Assembly: GCA_900764695.1 (NCBI GenBank)
Contig: CAAFOY010000054.1
Coordinates: 1 to 33,371 of the forward strand
DNA: 33,371 nucleotides
DNA from: Lachnospiraceae bacterium
GTDB taxonomy: Bacteria > Bacillota_A > Clostridia > Lachnospirales > Lachnospiraceae
Reading direction: 5' to 3'
The position numbers and the translations under genes were made by a program. Of this stretch, positions 1 to 7,742 are shown one piece after another (position 1 is the stretch's first letter; each line of letters starts with the position of its first letter). The notes beneath the pieces were generated by a model. The model was not told the origin of the DNA. It searched no databases and worked only from the letters and a program-made list of their open reading frames with translations.

Positions 1-182
1 ATATTAATTCTCCGTTCTGTAAATATTTTATAAAATAAGTATAAACTAAAACTAAATTTATAACAAGTAAATAACTGATTTTGATAAAAATAAACAGTCA
101 ATAAAATAAAAAAGTCTGCGAGTAGTTAATTGATAAAAAATAAGAATACACCGGGCAAAGAAAATATGGGGGGAGAAAATGA

Positions 183-242
183 AAAAATATTAATGGATTG
201 TATTTTAAAATGTATAATACCCAGGCAAAACATTGTAATTAA
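183..242 (+). pseudogene. C-terminal remnant of an ABC exporter gene
   Basis: Nineteen codons plus TAA read KNINGLYFKMYNTQAKHCN. The intact downstream exporter (ends 4040) finishes ENTKGLYFKMYNTQAKHYS. At DNA level 186-242 matches 3984-4040 at 51 of 57 positions, including 32 identical bases (195-226). The frame is closed just upstream (TGA at 180-182), so nothing functional is encoded. The sequence before it (162-190) resembles the start region of the ABC gene at 289-318: both have a G-rich ribosome site, AGAAAA, ATG and an A-run. I infer a collapsed copy of the ABC pair in which the start region was joined to the 3' end. Confidence 0.8.
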
Positions 243-244
243 GA

Positions 245-273
245 TTGAGAACATAAAATCCATATGGTAAGAT
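245..273 (+). promoter_or_regulatory. Candidate sigma-A promoter of the ABC pair
   Basis: TTGAGA (245-250), a 17-base spacer and TAAGAT (268-273) lie 35 bases before the first ABC gene. The boxes are near consensus with ideal spacing, but the region is AT-rich, so chance matches are likely. Confidence 0.4.
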
Positions 274-307
274 GTTAATATAAATCGGACGAATATGGGA
301 GAAAAAA

Positions 308-2203
308 ATGGAAAAACAGAAAACGTATGGGTTTTTAAATAATTTTATTTATGCCCTGAATATTGAGAGAAAGAGTAACTTAAGACTGCTGGCAATTACA
401 TTAATTAAGCCTATAGGAGACATAGTGGGAACTTTGTTAAATTCATATGCTCCTAAATATGTGCTGTCATTTATTGAGGATGATTTGCCATTTAACACAA
501 TAATTATGTATACAGTAATTATTTGCTTAATAATGATGATTTTAGATGTTATCAGCACTACATGTTACAACAGTTTCGAGTTTGAATATCGAAAGACAGA
601 AGGCTATGTTGAAAAGAAGAGAATGGACAAGTTATTTCATACTGACTTTAAAAACATGGAATCACCGGATTTTCTTGATTATGCCCAAAGAGCAAAAACA
701 GCATTGAACAGAGGCAAAGGATTTCATGGAGTTTTATACCAAAGTAGAAATTTTATTGCCCAGGGAACATTAATGATTTTGTCAGCGGCATTAATAGGAA
801 TCCAAAATCTATTAATGATGATAATTTTCATTGTAATATCTTTTGGAATAGTAAAGATTTCATCTTTCTTTACAAAAAGAGATAAGATCAAGTTTTCAGA
901 TGCAATGGCACCAACATGGCGTAAAATGAATTACTTAGAGTCAACTACAAAGAATTTTGATTTTGCAAAAGATATCAGACTTTTTAATATGTCAAATGCA
1001 TTTTTCAATCAGTTATCAGGTGTAAATGAAACATACAAAGAATTAAACAGGAAGCATCACAACAGAATGGTTTTGTGGGAAGTAAGCCTTGGATCAGTAT
1101 TGATTGTTCAGAAGATTCTTATGTACACATGGCTTGTTTACAATGTTGTTACAGGTGCGTATCAGATATCGGATTTTGTTCTTTATGTTGGACTTGTATC
1201 TACATTCCATGCGTCAGTAGGATATGTTAACTGGATTTATTCAGATATGAGGACTAATAGTCTTATGATTAATGATTACAGAAACTTTGTTGACTGGAAG
1301 GAAGACAGGGAAACAGCAGATGAAAAAGATGGTCACATTACAGAAATAAATCTTGATAAGTTTGAATTTAGATTTGAAAATGTAAGCTTTAAGTATCCGG
1401 GACACGATAATTATGTCTTAAAGAATGTTAATCTAACCATTAAGAATGGAGCGAAACTTGCGGTAGTTGGCGTTAACGGTGCCGGAAAAACTACTTTCAT
1501 AAAACTTATGATGAAGTTGTACGAACCAAGTGAAGGAAGAATTCTTTTAAATGATGTTGACATAAAAGAATACAACAGGGAAGAATATTTTAAACTGTTT
1601 TCACCTGTATTCCAAAATGTGGAATGCTTTGCAATGCCAATCTATCAGAATATTTCATTTGCCGAGGAAGACAAAACTGATATGAATAAGATAAATGAGG
1701 TGCTGGAGCAAAGTGGTTTAAGTGAAAAAATCAATTCATACGAAAAGGGCATACACACTAATTTATTAAAAATTTTTGATAAAGAAGGAATTGATTTGTC
1801 AGGAGGGGAAAAACAGCGACTTGCCATGGCAAGGGCTTTGTATAAAGATGGAAAAGTTGTTATTTTGGACGAACCTACAGCAGCACTTGATGCGTTGGCA
1901 GAGGACAGAATGTATCGTGAATTTGAAAATATGATTTATGGAAAAACAGCAGTTTTTATTTCACACAGACTTGGAAGTACAAGGTTCTGCGACAAGATTG
2001 CAATGTTTGAAGATGGAACAATTGTTGAGGAAGGAACTCACGAAGAACTAATGGCTAAGAATGGAAAATATGCTTATATGTTTGGCATTCAGTCACAATA
2101 TTATGATGAAAAACAAAAAAACAGCGATAATGTGGAAGATGCTGATTTAGAAATCAATGAAGGTGTAGAAGCATTAAAAGTTGAAATGGAGGGAGGACAG
2201 TAG
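308..2203 (+). CDS. ABC exporter half-transporter (permease plus ATPase), subunit 1
   Basis: A 631-residue fused ABC exporter. The first 330 or so residues carry hydrophobic transmembrane segments and the rest form the ATPase. Visible motifs are Walker A GVNGAGKTT (about 388), signature LSGGEKQ (about 497), Walker B VVILDEP with the catalytic Glu (about 517) and the switch His in ISHR (about 552). The nucleotide-binding half looks fully competent. A Shine-Dalgarno GGGAG precedes ATG at 308. The gene is followed by a second half-transporter after a 1-base gap, so the two probably form a heterodimer and are co-translated. No peptide precursor, modification enzyme or peptidase gene adjoins the pair, so the substrate (peptide, lipid or drug) cannot be read from the sequence. 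The acidic C-terminal tail after the ATPase (about 600-631) is low in complexity. Confidence 0.88.
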   Translation: MEKQKTYGFLNNFIYALNIERKSNLRLLAITLIKPIGDIVGTLLNSYAPKYVLSFIEDDLPFNTIIMYTVIICLIMMILDVISTTCYNSFEFEYRKTEGYVEKKRMDKLFHTDFKNMESPDFLDYAQRAKTALNRGKGFHGVLYQSRNFIAQGTLMILSAALIGIQNLLMMIIFIVISFGIVKISSFFTKRDKIKFSDAMAPTWRKMNYLESTTKNFDFAKDIRLFNMSNAFFNQLSGVNETYKELNRKHHNRMVLWEVSLGSVLIVQKILMYTWLVYNVVTGAYQISDFVLYVGLVSTFHASVGYVNWIYSDMRTNSLMINDYRNFVDWKEDRETADEKDGHITEINLDKFEFRFENVSFKYPGHDNYVLKNVNLTIKNGAKLAVVGVNGAGKTTFIKLMMKLYEPSEGRILLNDVDIKEYNREEYFKLFSPVFQNVECFAMPIYQNISFAEEDKTDMNKINEVLEQSGLSEKINSYEKGIHTNLLKIFDKEGIDLSGGEKQRLAMARALYKDGKVVILDEPTAALDALAEDRMYREFENMIYGKTAVFISHRLGSTRFCDKIAMFEDGTIVEEGTHEELMAKNGKYAYMFGIQSQYYDEKQKNSDNVEDADLEINEGVEALKVEMEGGQ

Positions 2204-2204
2204 T

Positions 2205-4040
2205 ATGAAAAATAATAAAGATAATATCCGTTGCTTTAAGTTTTTTGGAAAATTTGCGTGGCAGAATGACAAGAAATATTATGCTTTTCTTATTTTAAAC
2301 ATAATTGTAAATTCACTGTCTCCCTTTGTAACAATTCTTGGAACCCAGTATCTTATTGATGAAATTGCAGATGAATCTAAGAGAAATATGTTTTGGATTG
2401 TGTTTTGGGTAGCTTTTATTTGTATTGGAAGTTTTATTTGTTCAAACCTTAAGAAGTGGACAGGAGAAAACATATCAAGAATTGGCGAAAAGTTTGACAG
2501 AATATTTAAAACCAATTTATGTATGAACTGCATTAAAATGAAGTTTAAAAATACAGAGGACACAGATGTTTTAGATATTATTAAAAATGCGGAAAGAGCA
2601 TTAAATGAAACAGGACAGGTTAATGGTCTTATTACAGCACTGGCAAACATTATCACTAAGTTCTTTGTAGCACTTGGAGTTGTGGTTCTTGTTTGTACAA
2701 GAATTCCTTGGTTAATGATTCCTGTAATTATTTCTTTTGCGGTAAACTCTTATACCACATCGAAAGTAAACAAGGGCAGACGTAAGTTCTTCAAAGAAAT
2801 GAGCAATGTGGAAAGAGGCAGTACATATTTTAATACTGAATTGCAGGAAAGCAGATATGCAAAGGACATTCGTCTTTATGACGCGTCAGAAATATTTGAA
2901 AAGAAATATGACGGCTATGTGGACAGAATATATGATACAAGTAAAAAATATTTCATGGGATTCTTGAAATATTGGAATGTAAATAATATATTTTATTCTG
3001 TAAGTGATATGACCATTTATATATTGCTGGTGGTAAATATTTTTAACAAAACCATTTCCATTGGCGAGTTTTCAAGTTTATTTCAGGCTACAGGCGAGTT
3101 TGCAAGTGCAATTAGAAACATAGTTAATTCATATCTTGAAATGAATTATACATCTTCAGTTTTAAAGTTCTATATTGATTTTGTTGAAAGTGTAGCTGTT
3201 GAAGACAATGAATTTGATAGTTCAGCAGCGGAAAACGGATTGTCAGACAATATAACTTTAGAAGAAACAGAAGATATTTTGGCAAACTTTGATAAGTGTG
3301 AAATTGAATTTAAGGATGTAAGTTTTAAATATCCAAACACAGAAAAGTATATTCTTAAAAACGTGTCTGCAACAATTAAGGCAGGAGAACATGTTGCCAT
3401 TGTAGGACAAAATGGTGCCGGAAAGACAACCTTCATAAAGTTACTATGTCATTTATACGATAATTACGAAGGAAAAATATTAATAAACGGCAGGGAAGCC
3501 GGAGAGTACAGTTTTATGGGATATATTAGATTGTTGTCAGTGGTATTTCAGGATTTCAGACTTTTTGCCTTTACAATTAAGGAAAACGTAACAGTTTTTC
3601 AGAACAAAAAAGTTGACTTGGAAGAAATATACAAGATTGCAGGAATTGAGGATTGGATTACCAGCCTAGAAGAAAAAGATTCCACACATATTTATAAAAT
3701 GTTTGTGGAAAACGGCGTTGAACCGTCAGGCGGTCAGGCTCAGAAACTTGCCATCGCAAGAGCATTGTATAAGAATGCACCTATAGTTGTTCTTGATGAA
3801 CCTACGGCAGCACTTGATCCTATTTCTGAATATGAAGTATACAAGAACTTTGACAAACTGGTCCATGGAAAAACAGCAATTTACATTTCTCACAGACTAT
3901 CATCATGCAGATTCTGCGATAGAATAATAGTTCTGGAGGATGGTTCAGTAGTTGAAGAGGGAAGCCATGAGAAATTAATAGAAAATACCAAGGGATTGTA
4001 TTTTAAAATGTATAATACCCAGGCGAAACATTATAGTTAA
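2205..4040 (+). CDS. ABC exporter half-transporter (permease plus ATPase), subunit 2
   Basis: The likely start is ATG 2205, one base after the upstream stop, with GGAGGGAGG at 2188-2196. An upstream in-frame TTG at 2181 overlaps this ribosome site and is unlikely. The product has 611 residues: membrane segments in the first 320, then an ATPase with Walker A GQNGAGKT (about 400), a signature changed to PSGGQ (about 507), Walker B VVLDEP (about 527) and ISHR. The first signature residue is Pro where Leu is usual, as in heterodimeric exporters with one degenerate site, although the catalytic Glu and His are present in both subunits. The last 57 bases are repeated upstream of subunit 1 as a gene scar. 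Confidence 0.88.
   Translation: MKNNKDNIRCFKFFGKFAWQNDKKYYAFLILNIIVNSLSPFVTILGTQYLIDEIADESKRNMFWIVFWVAFICIGSFICSNLKKWTGENISRIGEKFDRIFKTNLCMNCIKMKFKNTEDTDVLDIIKNAERALNETGQVNGLITALANIITKFFVALGVVVLVCTRIPWLMIPVIISFAVNSYTTSKVNKGRRKFFKEMSNVERGSTYFNTELQESRYAKDIRLYDASEIFEKKYDGYVDRIYDTSKKYFMGFLKYWNVNNIFYSVSDMTIYILLVVNIFNKTISIGEFSSLFQATGEFASAIRNIVNSYLEMNYTSSVLKFYIDFVESVAVEDNEFDSSAAENGLSDNITLEETEDILANFDKCEIEFKDVSFKYPNTEKYILKNVSATIKAGEHVAIVGQNGAGKTTFIKLLCHLYDNYEGKILINGREAGEYSFMGYIRLLSVVFQDFRLFAFTIKENVTVFQNKKVDLEEIYKIAGIEDWITSLEEKDSTHIYKMFVENGVEPSGGQAQKLAIARALYKNAPIVVLDEPTAALDPISEYEVYKNFDKLVHGKTAIYISHRLSSCRFCDRIIVLEDGSVVEEGSHEKLIENTKGLYFKMYNTQAKHYS
3984..4040 (+). repeat. Direct repeat copy flanking the ABC pair
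   Basis: This 3' end of ABC subunit 2 is repeated at 186-242 with six mismatches in 57 bases. The two copies are 3798 bases apart and bracket both ABC genes. Recombination between them would remove the whole pair in one step. Confidence 0.85.
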
Positions 4041-4100
4041 ATAAAATGATAAAAGAGGAACTAGTAAGGATAAATTGTAAAGATTTAAAGTTCTTTCAAA

Positions 4101-4171
4101 TTAGAATGTAGCTTGAAATCAATAAGGTTCAAAGTTATTTAGAATTAGAAAGTAACTTGAAATTAATAAGA
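4101..4171 (+). repeat. Imperfect tandem repeat before rlmH
   Basis: Two 27-base copies (4101-4127 and 4145-4171), 44 bases apart, differ at four positions; each begins TTAGAA and contains CTTGAAAT. They lie in the 163-base gap between the ABC pair and rlmH. No function is evident; this may be replication slippage. Confidence 0.6.
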
Positions 4172-4203
4172 TTTATTATAAGAATTAACTAAGGAATGGA
4201 CTA

Positions 4204-4683
4204 ATGAAGATAACAGTTTTAACAGTTGGAAAAATTAAAGAGAAGTTTTACACAGCAGCCATTGATGAGTATTCAAAGCGATTATCAAGATACTGTAAAC
4301 TTAATATTATTCAGGTGGCAGACGAGAAGACCATCGAGAATAGTACTGAGAAAGAGATGGATATTATAAAAGCTAAGGAAGGCGAGAGAATTCTCAAAAA
4401 TATTCCCGATGATGCTTTTGTAATAACATTGGAAATCAATGGCAAGATGCTTGATTCAGAAGAACTTGCCGACAAAATTAACAAGTTGGGAATAATGGGC
4501 GAAAGCCATATTGTGTTTGTAATCGGTGGTTCCTTAGGATTGCATCAGGACGTTTCAAAGAGAGCAAACTTTAAACTTAGCTTTTCTAAGATGACTTTTC
4601 CACACCAGTTAATGAGAGTTATTTTGTTAGAGCAGATTTATAGAAGTTATAGAATAATAAATAACGAACCTTATCACAAATAA
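4204..4683 (+). CDS. rlmH: 23S rRNA (pseudouridine-1915-N3)-methyltransferase RlmH
   Basis: A 159-residue SPOUT-class methyltransferase of exactly the usual family length. It methylates N3 of pseudouridine 1915 in helix 69 of 23S rRNA, using S-adenosylmethionine, on the assembled ribosome. The C-terminal half holds the family hallmarks: the FVIGGSLG glycine-rich cofactor loop (about 101-108), the SFSKMTFPHQL block (about 125-135) and the ending YRIINNEPYHK. The ATG at 4204 has a nearby AAGGA at 4192-4196. It sits alone between the ABC pair and a terminator at 4757-4798, so it is probably its own transcription unit. Confidence 0.95.
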   Translation: MKITVLTVGKIKEKFYTAAIDEYSKRLSRYCKLNIIQVADEKTIENSTEKEMDIIKAKEGERILKNIPDDAFVITLEINGKMLDSEELADKINKLGIMGESHIVFVIGGSLGLHQDVSKRANFKLSFSKMTFPHQLMRVILLEQIYRSYRIINNEPYHK

Positions 4684-4699
4684 AAACAAAATAATAATG

Positions 4700-4743
4700 C
4701 CGTTGCTTCGAAATTAGATTAGTCTATAGGATTTAGGCAACGG
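4700..4743 (+). other. Small hairpin downstream of rlmH
   Basis: CCGTTGC (4700-4706) pairs with GCAACGG (4737-4743) across a 30-base loop, just before the strong terminator that follows. It could be a processing or stability structure at the 3' end of the rlmH transcript. No known RNA family was recognised. Confidence 0.4.
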
Positions 4744-4756
4744 ACCAAAAGGTATA

Positions 4757-4798
4757 ATCCCTACAGATTTAGAAAAAACTAAATCTGTAGGGATTTTT
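4757..4798 (+). terminator. Intrinsic terminator after rlmH
   Basis: A 16-base perfect stem, ATCCCTACAGATTTAG (4757-4772) with its complement (4779-4794), a loop of six A and then a run of T (4794-4798). Confidence 0.9.
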
Positions 4799-4890
4799 GC
4801 TGTAGAGATATTAAAGAATATGGTAAAAATTTTTAATTAAGAAGCTAGAAGTATAACAAACTAGTTGGGAAATTTTATCAAAAACAGTGC

Positions 4891-4919
4891 TTGCAATATT
4901 TCTAAAGTTAGGGTAATAT
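4891..4919 (+). promoter_or_regulatory. Sigma-A promoter of the DUF3793 gene
   Basis: TTGCAA (4891-4896), a 17-base spacer and TAATAT (4914-4919). The -10 region overlaps a GTTAGGGTA element also found at the -10 of the FeoB-associated gene (16722-16730). The predicted leader is about 95 bases. Confidence 0.6.
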
Positions 4920-4942
4920 AATGACAGTTAGAATAAACTAAC
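4907..4942 (+). promoter_or_regulatory. Candidate DtxR-type operators, two tandem boxes
   Basis: A palindrome GTTAG-AATAAA-CTAAC at 4927-4942 fits GTTAG-N2-TA-N2-CTAAC. The same pattern occurs at 16722-16737. A degenerate copy (GTTAG-GG-TA-AT-ATAAT) lies exactly 20 bases upstream at 4907-4922, over the -10 box. Two boxes about two helical turns apart, over the -10 and the transcript start, suit a repressor. Linking them to the DtxR-type protein at 16157-16522 is inference. Confidence 0.5.
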
Positions 4943-4973
4943 CGAGAATAAATCATTTTGAACCGGATTTATA

Positions 4974-4997
4974 GGGGGAGGTGTAGTAGCCTCTTCC
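4974..4997 (+). promoter_or_regulatory. Leader hairpin before the DUF3793 gene
   Basis: GGGGGAGG (4974-4981) can pair with CCTCTTCC (4990-4997), giving eight pairs with two G-U and an 8-base loop. The same CCTCTT (4990-4995) can instead pair with AGGAGG (5010-5015), the ribosome binding site of the gene. The two folds exclude each other, so translational control is possible. Confidence 0.35.
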
Positions 4998-5021
4998 GTA
5001 TAAGTCTAAAGGAGGATGCTT

Positions 5022-5585
5022 ATGAGCAGAAATAATGTTTTGGAAAAGTACATAATTGATTTATGCTCACCTACATTGGCATCACTTAAAACAGCAAGTT
5101 TAATTAATTGTTACTTCATAAATGAAAAACAACTTGAAAAAGACATGGCAGAATTAAATCTTTTGCTTAACGGCAAAGGAATAAAAATCCAAACTCTTCG
5201 TAAAAGTAAAAAATCAGTCCTTATTTATGTATATAGAATAGATATGTTGGCGAAGGATTTAATGAAGCCGGGGGTTAAAGAGGTGTTGACCTATTACGGG
5301 TACGACAGTACAGAGCCTGAGAAGGCTATTGAAAAACTTAAAATGAGATTAAGTGAAACTACAGAGTTCCCTCACGAAATTGGATTGTTTTTAGGATATC
5401 CGGTGGGGGACGTTGTAGGATTCATAAAAAACAAGGGGAAAAATTTTAAGTGCTGTGGATGTTGGAAAGTTTATTGCGACCAGTGTGAAGCTGAGCGTAG
5501 ATTTGAACTTTTCAATAAATGTACAAGAATTTATATGGAACAGTGGAAAGCCGGCAAGAGTGTTTTAAAACTTACGGTAGTATAA
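5022..5585 (+). CDS. DUF3793 family protein
   Basis: A 187-residue protein recognised as DUF3793 by its conserved C-terminal half: FPHEIGLFLGYPVGDVVGF, then a K-G-K-N-F-K-C-C-G-C-W-K-V-Y block with clustered cysteines and a following C-x-x-C. No catalytic function is established for the family; the cysteines could bind metal or take part in redox chemistry. ATG 5022 is chosen over ATG 5016 because AAAGGAGG (5008-5015) would abut the latter. The gene lies upstream of a flavodoxin and a flavodiiron protein. Its promoter carries the palindrome shared with the FeoB-associated gene, which suggests (inference) that it responds to iron. Confidence 0.85.
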   Translation: MSRNNVLEKYIIDLCSPTLASLKTASLINCYFINEKQLEKDMAELNLLLNGKGIKIQTLRKSKKSVLIYVYRIDMLAKDLMKPGVKEVLTYYGYDSTEPEKAIEKLKMRLSETTEFPHEIGLFLGYPVGDVVGFIKNKGKNFKCCGCWKVYCDQCEAERRFELFNKCTRIYMEQWKAGKSVLKLTVV

Positions 5586-5590
5586 AATAG

Positions 5591-5709
5591 TTATATATTA
5601 GGACTTTGAAAGAAAATATGTAATAAATGTTATATATGAAATAAATTGTATGGAAAATCATTACATATTAGAAACTTAAAAATATATAATAAACGTTATA
5701 TATAATAAA
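5591..5709 (+). repeat. Degenerate tandem duplication upstream of flavodoxin
   Basis: TTATATATTAG...GTTATATAT...AATAAA at 5591-5645 recurs as TTACATATTAG...GTTATATAT...AATAAA at 5661-5709, about 70 bases apart, with few substitutions and two small gaps. The second copy contains a plausible promoter, TTACAT (5661-5666), an 18-base spacer and TATAAT (5685-5690). The first copy has a weaker version, so a promoter region appears to have been duplicated. Confidence 0.6.
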
Positions 5710-5774
5710 AAATGAAAATAATAAAAAAGTCCCTATACATATAAATCATTTCAATACAGGAAAGGAAGACAAAA

Positions 5775-6197
5775 ATGAGTAAGGTAGCAGTAGTTTTTTG
5801 GAGTGGAACAGGAAATACAGGAATTATGGCAACTAAGGTTGCAGAAGGAGTAACAGAAGCAGGCGGAGAAGCGACAATTCTTCCTGCAGACCAGTTTAAC
5901 GCAGAAATGATGGATTCATATGATGCCATTGCATTTGGTTGTCCTTCAATGGGAGCAGAACAGCTTGAAGAAAGTGAATTTGAACCAATGTTTATGGAAT
6001 GTGAACCTAAGTTAAAAGGCAAAAAGATTGCTTTATTCGGTTCTTACGGATGGGGCGATGGTGAATGGATGCGTACATGGGAAGAAACATGTATCGGTGA
6101 TGGAGCCGTTATGGCGTGTGATTTTGTAATCTGTCAGGAAACACCTGATGAAGAAGCAGAAAGTGAATGCAAAAACTTAGGCAAAGCTCTAATTTAG
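5775..6197 (+). CDS. Short-chain flavodoxin
   Basis: A 140-residue flavodoxin, a small soluble FMN electron carrier that can replace ferredoxin. The N-terminal strand leads into the phosphate-binding loop SGTGNT (10-15). A mid-protein AFGCPSMGAEQLEE segment and FGSYGWGDGEWM contribute the aromatic residues that stack on FMN. It is strongly acidic, as expected for an electron carrier. GGAAAGGAAG precedes the ATG. It is convergent with a flavodiiron protein that has its own flavodoxin-like domain, and the two share a terminator. Redox partnership with that protein is plausible but unproven. Confidence 0.93.
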   Translation: MSKVAVVFWSGTGNTGIMATKVAEGVTEAGGEATILPADQFNAEMMDSYDAIAFGCPSMGAEQLEESEFEPMFMECEPKLKGKKIALFGSYGWGDGEWMRTWEETCIGDGAVMACDFVICQETPDEEAESECKNLGKALI

Positions 6198-6292
6198 ATT
6201 TAATAAATGATCTTTCACAGGCACTTGAAACTATATAGAAGTATATAATTACATCGGCAAAAATCTTGTTGCGTAATATATATAAACTTTAC

Positions 6293-6340
6293 AAAAGGGA
6301 GACTTTGCATAAGGCTTAAGTTTTATGCAAGTCTCCTTTT
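6293..6340. terminator. Bidirectional terminator between flavodoxin and FprA
   Basis: A long stem, AAAAGGGAGACTTTGCATAA (6293-6312) with TTATGCAAGTCTCCTTTT (6323-6340), two small bulges and a 10-base loop. It has A and T runs at both ends, so it can end transcription from both convergent genes. Confidence 0.9.
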
Positions 6341-6350
6341 TGTTTAAAGT

Positions 6351-7520
6351 TTATTTATTTAAGATTTCATCAACCAATGCATTAACACTATCCATATCAG
6401 CATCTTTTAATGTAGACTTGATTGTTACTGTGTTATCGCATATTGTAATATTTTTCATGTTTTCAACAAATCCTTTCATAACCCTTGCAGCACATGGAGC
6501 CCATGAACCGTTTTCTACGAGCCCTACAGTTCTGTTCTGGTAAGCCTTGTGTGAAAGTCTGTTAAGAAAGTCTTCCATAGGTGGAAAAACACCACCATCA
6601 TATGAAGAAGCAGCAATAATAAGTTTGCTATATCTGAAAGCATCTTCAATGGCCTCAGCCATATCATCTCTTGTTAAGTCAGTAATGGCAACTTTAGGAG
6701 CACCTTTTTCCTCTAAAGTTTTTGCAATTAATTTGGCAGCTTTTTCAGTGTTGCCGTGAATTGAAGCATATGCAACAAGAACGCCTTCGTCCTCAGGCTG
6801 ATAGCTGCTCCAAGTGTTATATTTATCAATGTAATATCCAAGATTCTCTTTAAGAATTGGTCCGTGAAGAGGGCAAATCGTCTTGATATCAAGATTTGCA
6901 GCTTTCTTTAAAAGAGTTTGAACAGGAGCACCGTATTTACCAACTATGTTAAAGTAATATCTTCTAGCCTCACAAGCCCAATCTTCATCAGCAGAAAGAG
7001 CACCAAACTTACCAAATCCGTCTGCGCTGAAAAGTATCTTTTCTTTTTCTTCATATTCAACCATTACTTCAGGCCAGTGAACCATAGGTGCCATAATAAA
7101 AGTAAGTTTATGCTCACCAAGTTCAAGTGTATCGCCTTCTTTAACAGTAATGCAAATATCATCTAAGTTATCAATTTCAAAAAACTGTGGCATCATTGCT
7201 TTAGCTTTCATACTTAAAACCAACTTAGCTGTAGGATATTTTTCAACAAAATTCTGAATATTTGCAGCGTGGTCAGGTTCAAGATGGGAAACAACAAGGT
7301 AATCAGGTGTTTTTCCATCTAATGCCTTATTAAGATTATCAAACCATTCGTCTGTCTTTCTCTGGTCAACAGTGTCCATAATAGCAATTTTTTCATCCAT
7401 AATAATGTATGAATTGTATGAAACCCCGTTAGGAACAATATACTGGTTCTCGAAAAGATCTAAAGTAGTATCATCTGCACCAATGTATTTAATAGAATCT
7501 GAAATATATGTATCGCTCAT
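6351..7520 (-). CDS. fprA: A-type flavodiiron protein (oxygen/NO reductase)
   Basis: A 389-residue cytoplasmic enzyme that reduces oxygen to water, or NO to N2O, in anaerobes. The N-terminal metallo-beta-lactamase-like domain (about 1-245) keeps a full diiron set: H79, E81, D83 and H84 in HLEPDH, H148 in MVHWPE, D167 in SADGFG and H219 in PLHGP. The C-terminal flavodoxin domain starts with VAYASIHGNTEKAA (about 249-262). Length and order match the two-domain class A type, with no rubredoxin or NADH domain, so electrons must come from separate carriers. AGGAGG lies 5 bases before the ATG. It diverges from an Rrf2 regulator. A short leader hairpin (7547-7563) lies upstream of its start. Confidence 0.93.
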   Translation of the reverse strand: MSDTYISDSIKYIGADDTTLDLFENQYIVPNGVSYNSYIIMDEKIAIMDTVDQRKTDEWFDNLNKALDGKTPDYLVVSHLEPDHAANIQNFVEKYPTAKLVLSMKAKAMMPQFFEIDNLDDICITVKEGDTLELGEHKLTFIMAPMVHWPEVMVEYEEKEKILFSADGFGKFGALSADEDWACEARRYYFNIVGKYGAPVQTLLKKAANLDIKTICPLHGPILKENLGYYIDKYNTWSSYQPEDEGVLVAYASIHGNTEKAAKLIAKTLEEKGAPKVAITDLTRDDMAEAIEDAFRYSKLIIAASSYDGGVFPPMEDFLNRLSHKAYQNRTVGLVENGSWAPCAARVMKGFVENMKNITICDNTVTIKSTLKDADMDSVNALVDEILNK

Positions 7521-7614
7521 ATGTGCCTCCTAAAAATTATATAAGTGGGACAAAAATTGCCCCCTGTGTACTATAGTATAAATAGTAATATAATATGGAA
7601 AAATATACAAGAAC

Positions 7615-7672
7615 TTGACAAAATTAAGTAAAAGATTTAGAGTACTAATATAATACCTACCAAATAAGTAGG
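7615..7672 (+). promoter_or_regulatory. Rrf2 promoter region with palindromic operator candidate
   Basis: TTGACA at 7615-7620 is a perfect -35 box; TAGAGT at 7638-7643 gives a 17-base spacer. A perfect TATAAT at 7649-7654 lies too far (28 bases) to pair with that -35. Just after it is an inverted repeat, CCTAC-CAAATAA-GTAGG (7656-7672), well placed for self-repression by the Rrf2 protein. The intergenic region also serves the divergent flavodiiron gene. Confidence 0.45.
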
Positions 7673-7742
7673 AAAAGTACAAATTACATTAAAATCATAA
7701 AAATCGGGAAAAGAAATTATAAAAGAGAAATGGAAGAGAAAA

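Larger units (their letters stand above)
1..307. other. AT-rich upstream region with ABC-gene scar
   Basis: No gene of normal length is visible in this stretch. It is very AT-rich up to about 150. A GGGGGG-rich Shine-Dalgarno-like run at about 168-176 is followed by ATG at 179, but that frame stops after four codons. A scar of an ABC transporter 3' end follows (183-242), then the promoter and ribosome binding site of the first ABC gene. Confidence 0.6.

Noticed and set aside
198..217. TTGTAT and TATAAT inside the ABC scar as a promoter
   Set aside because: The boxes are only about 9 bases apart, and the sequence is explained as the conserved 3' end of a coding region.
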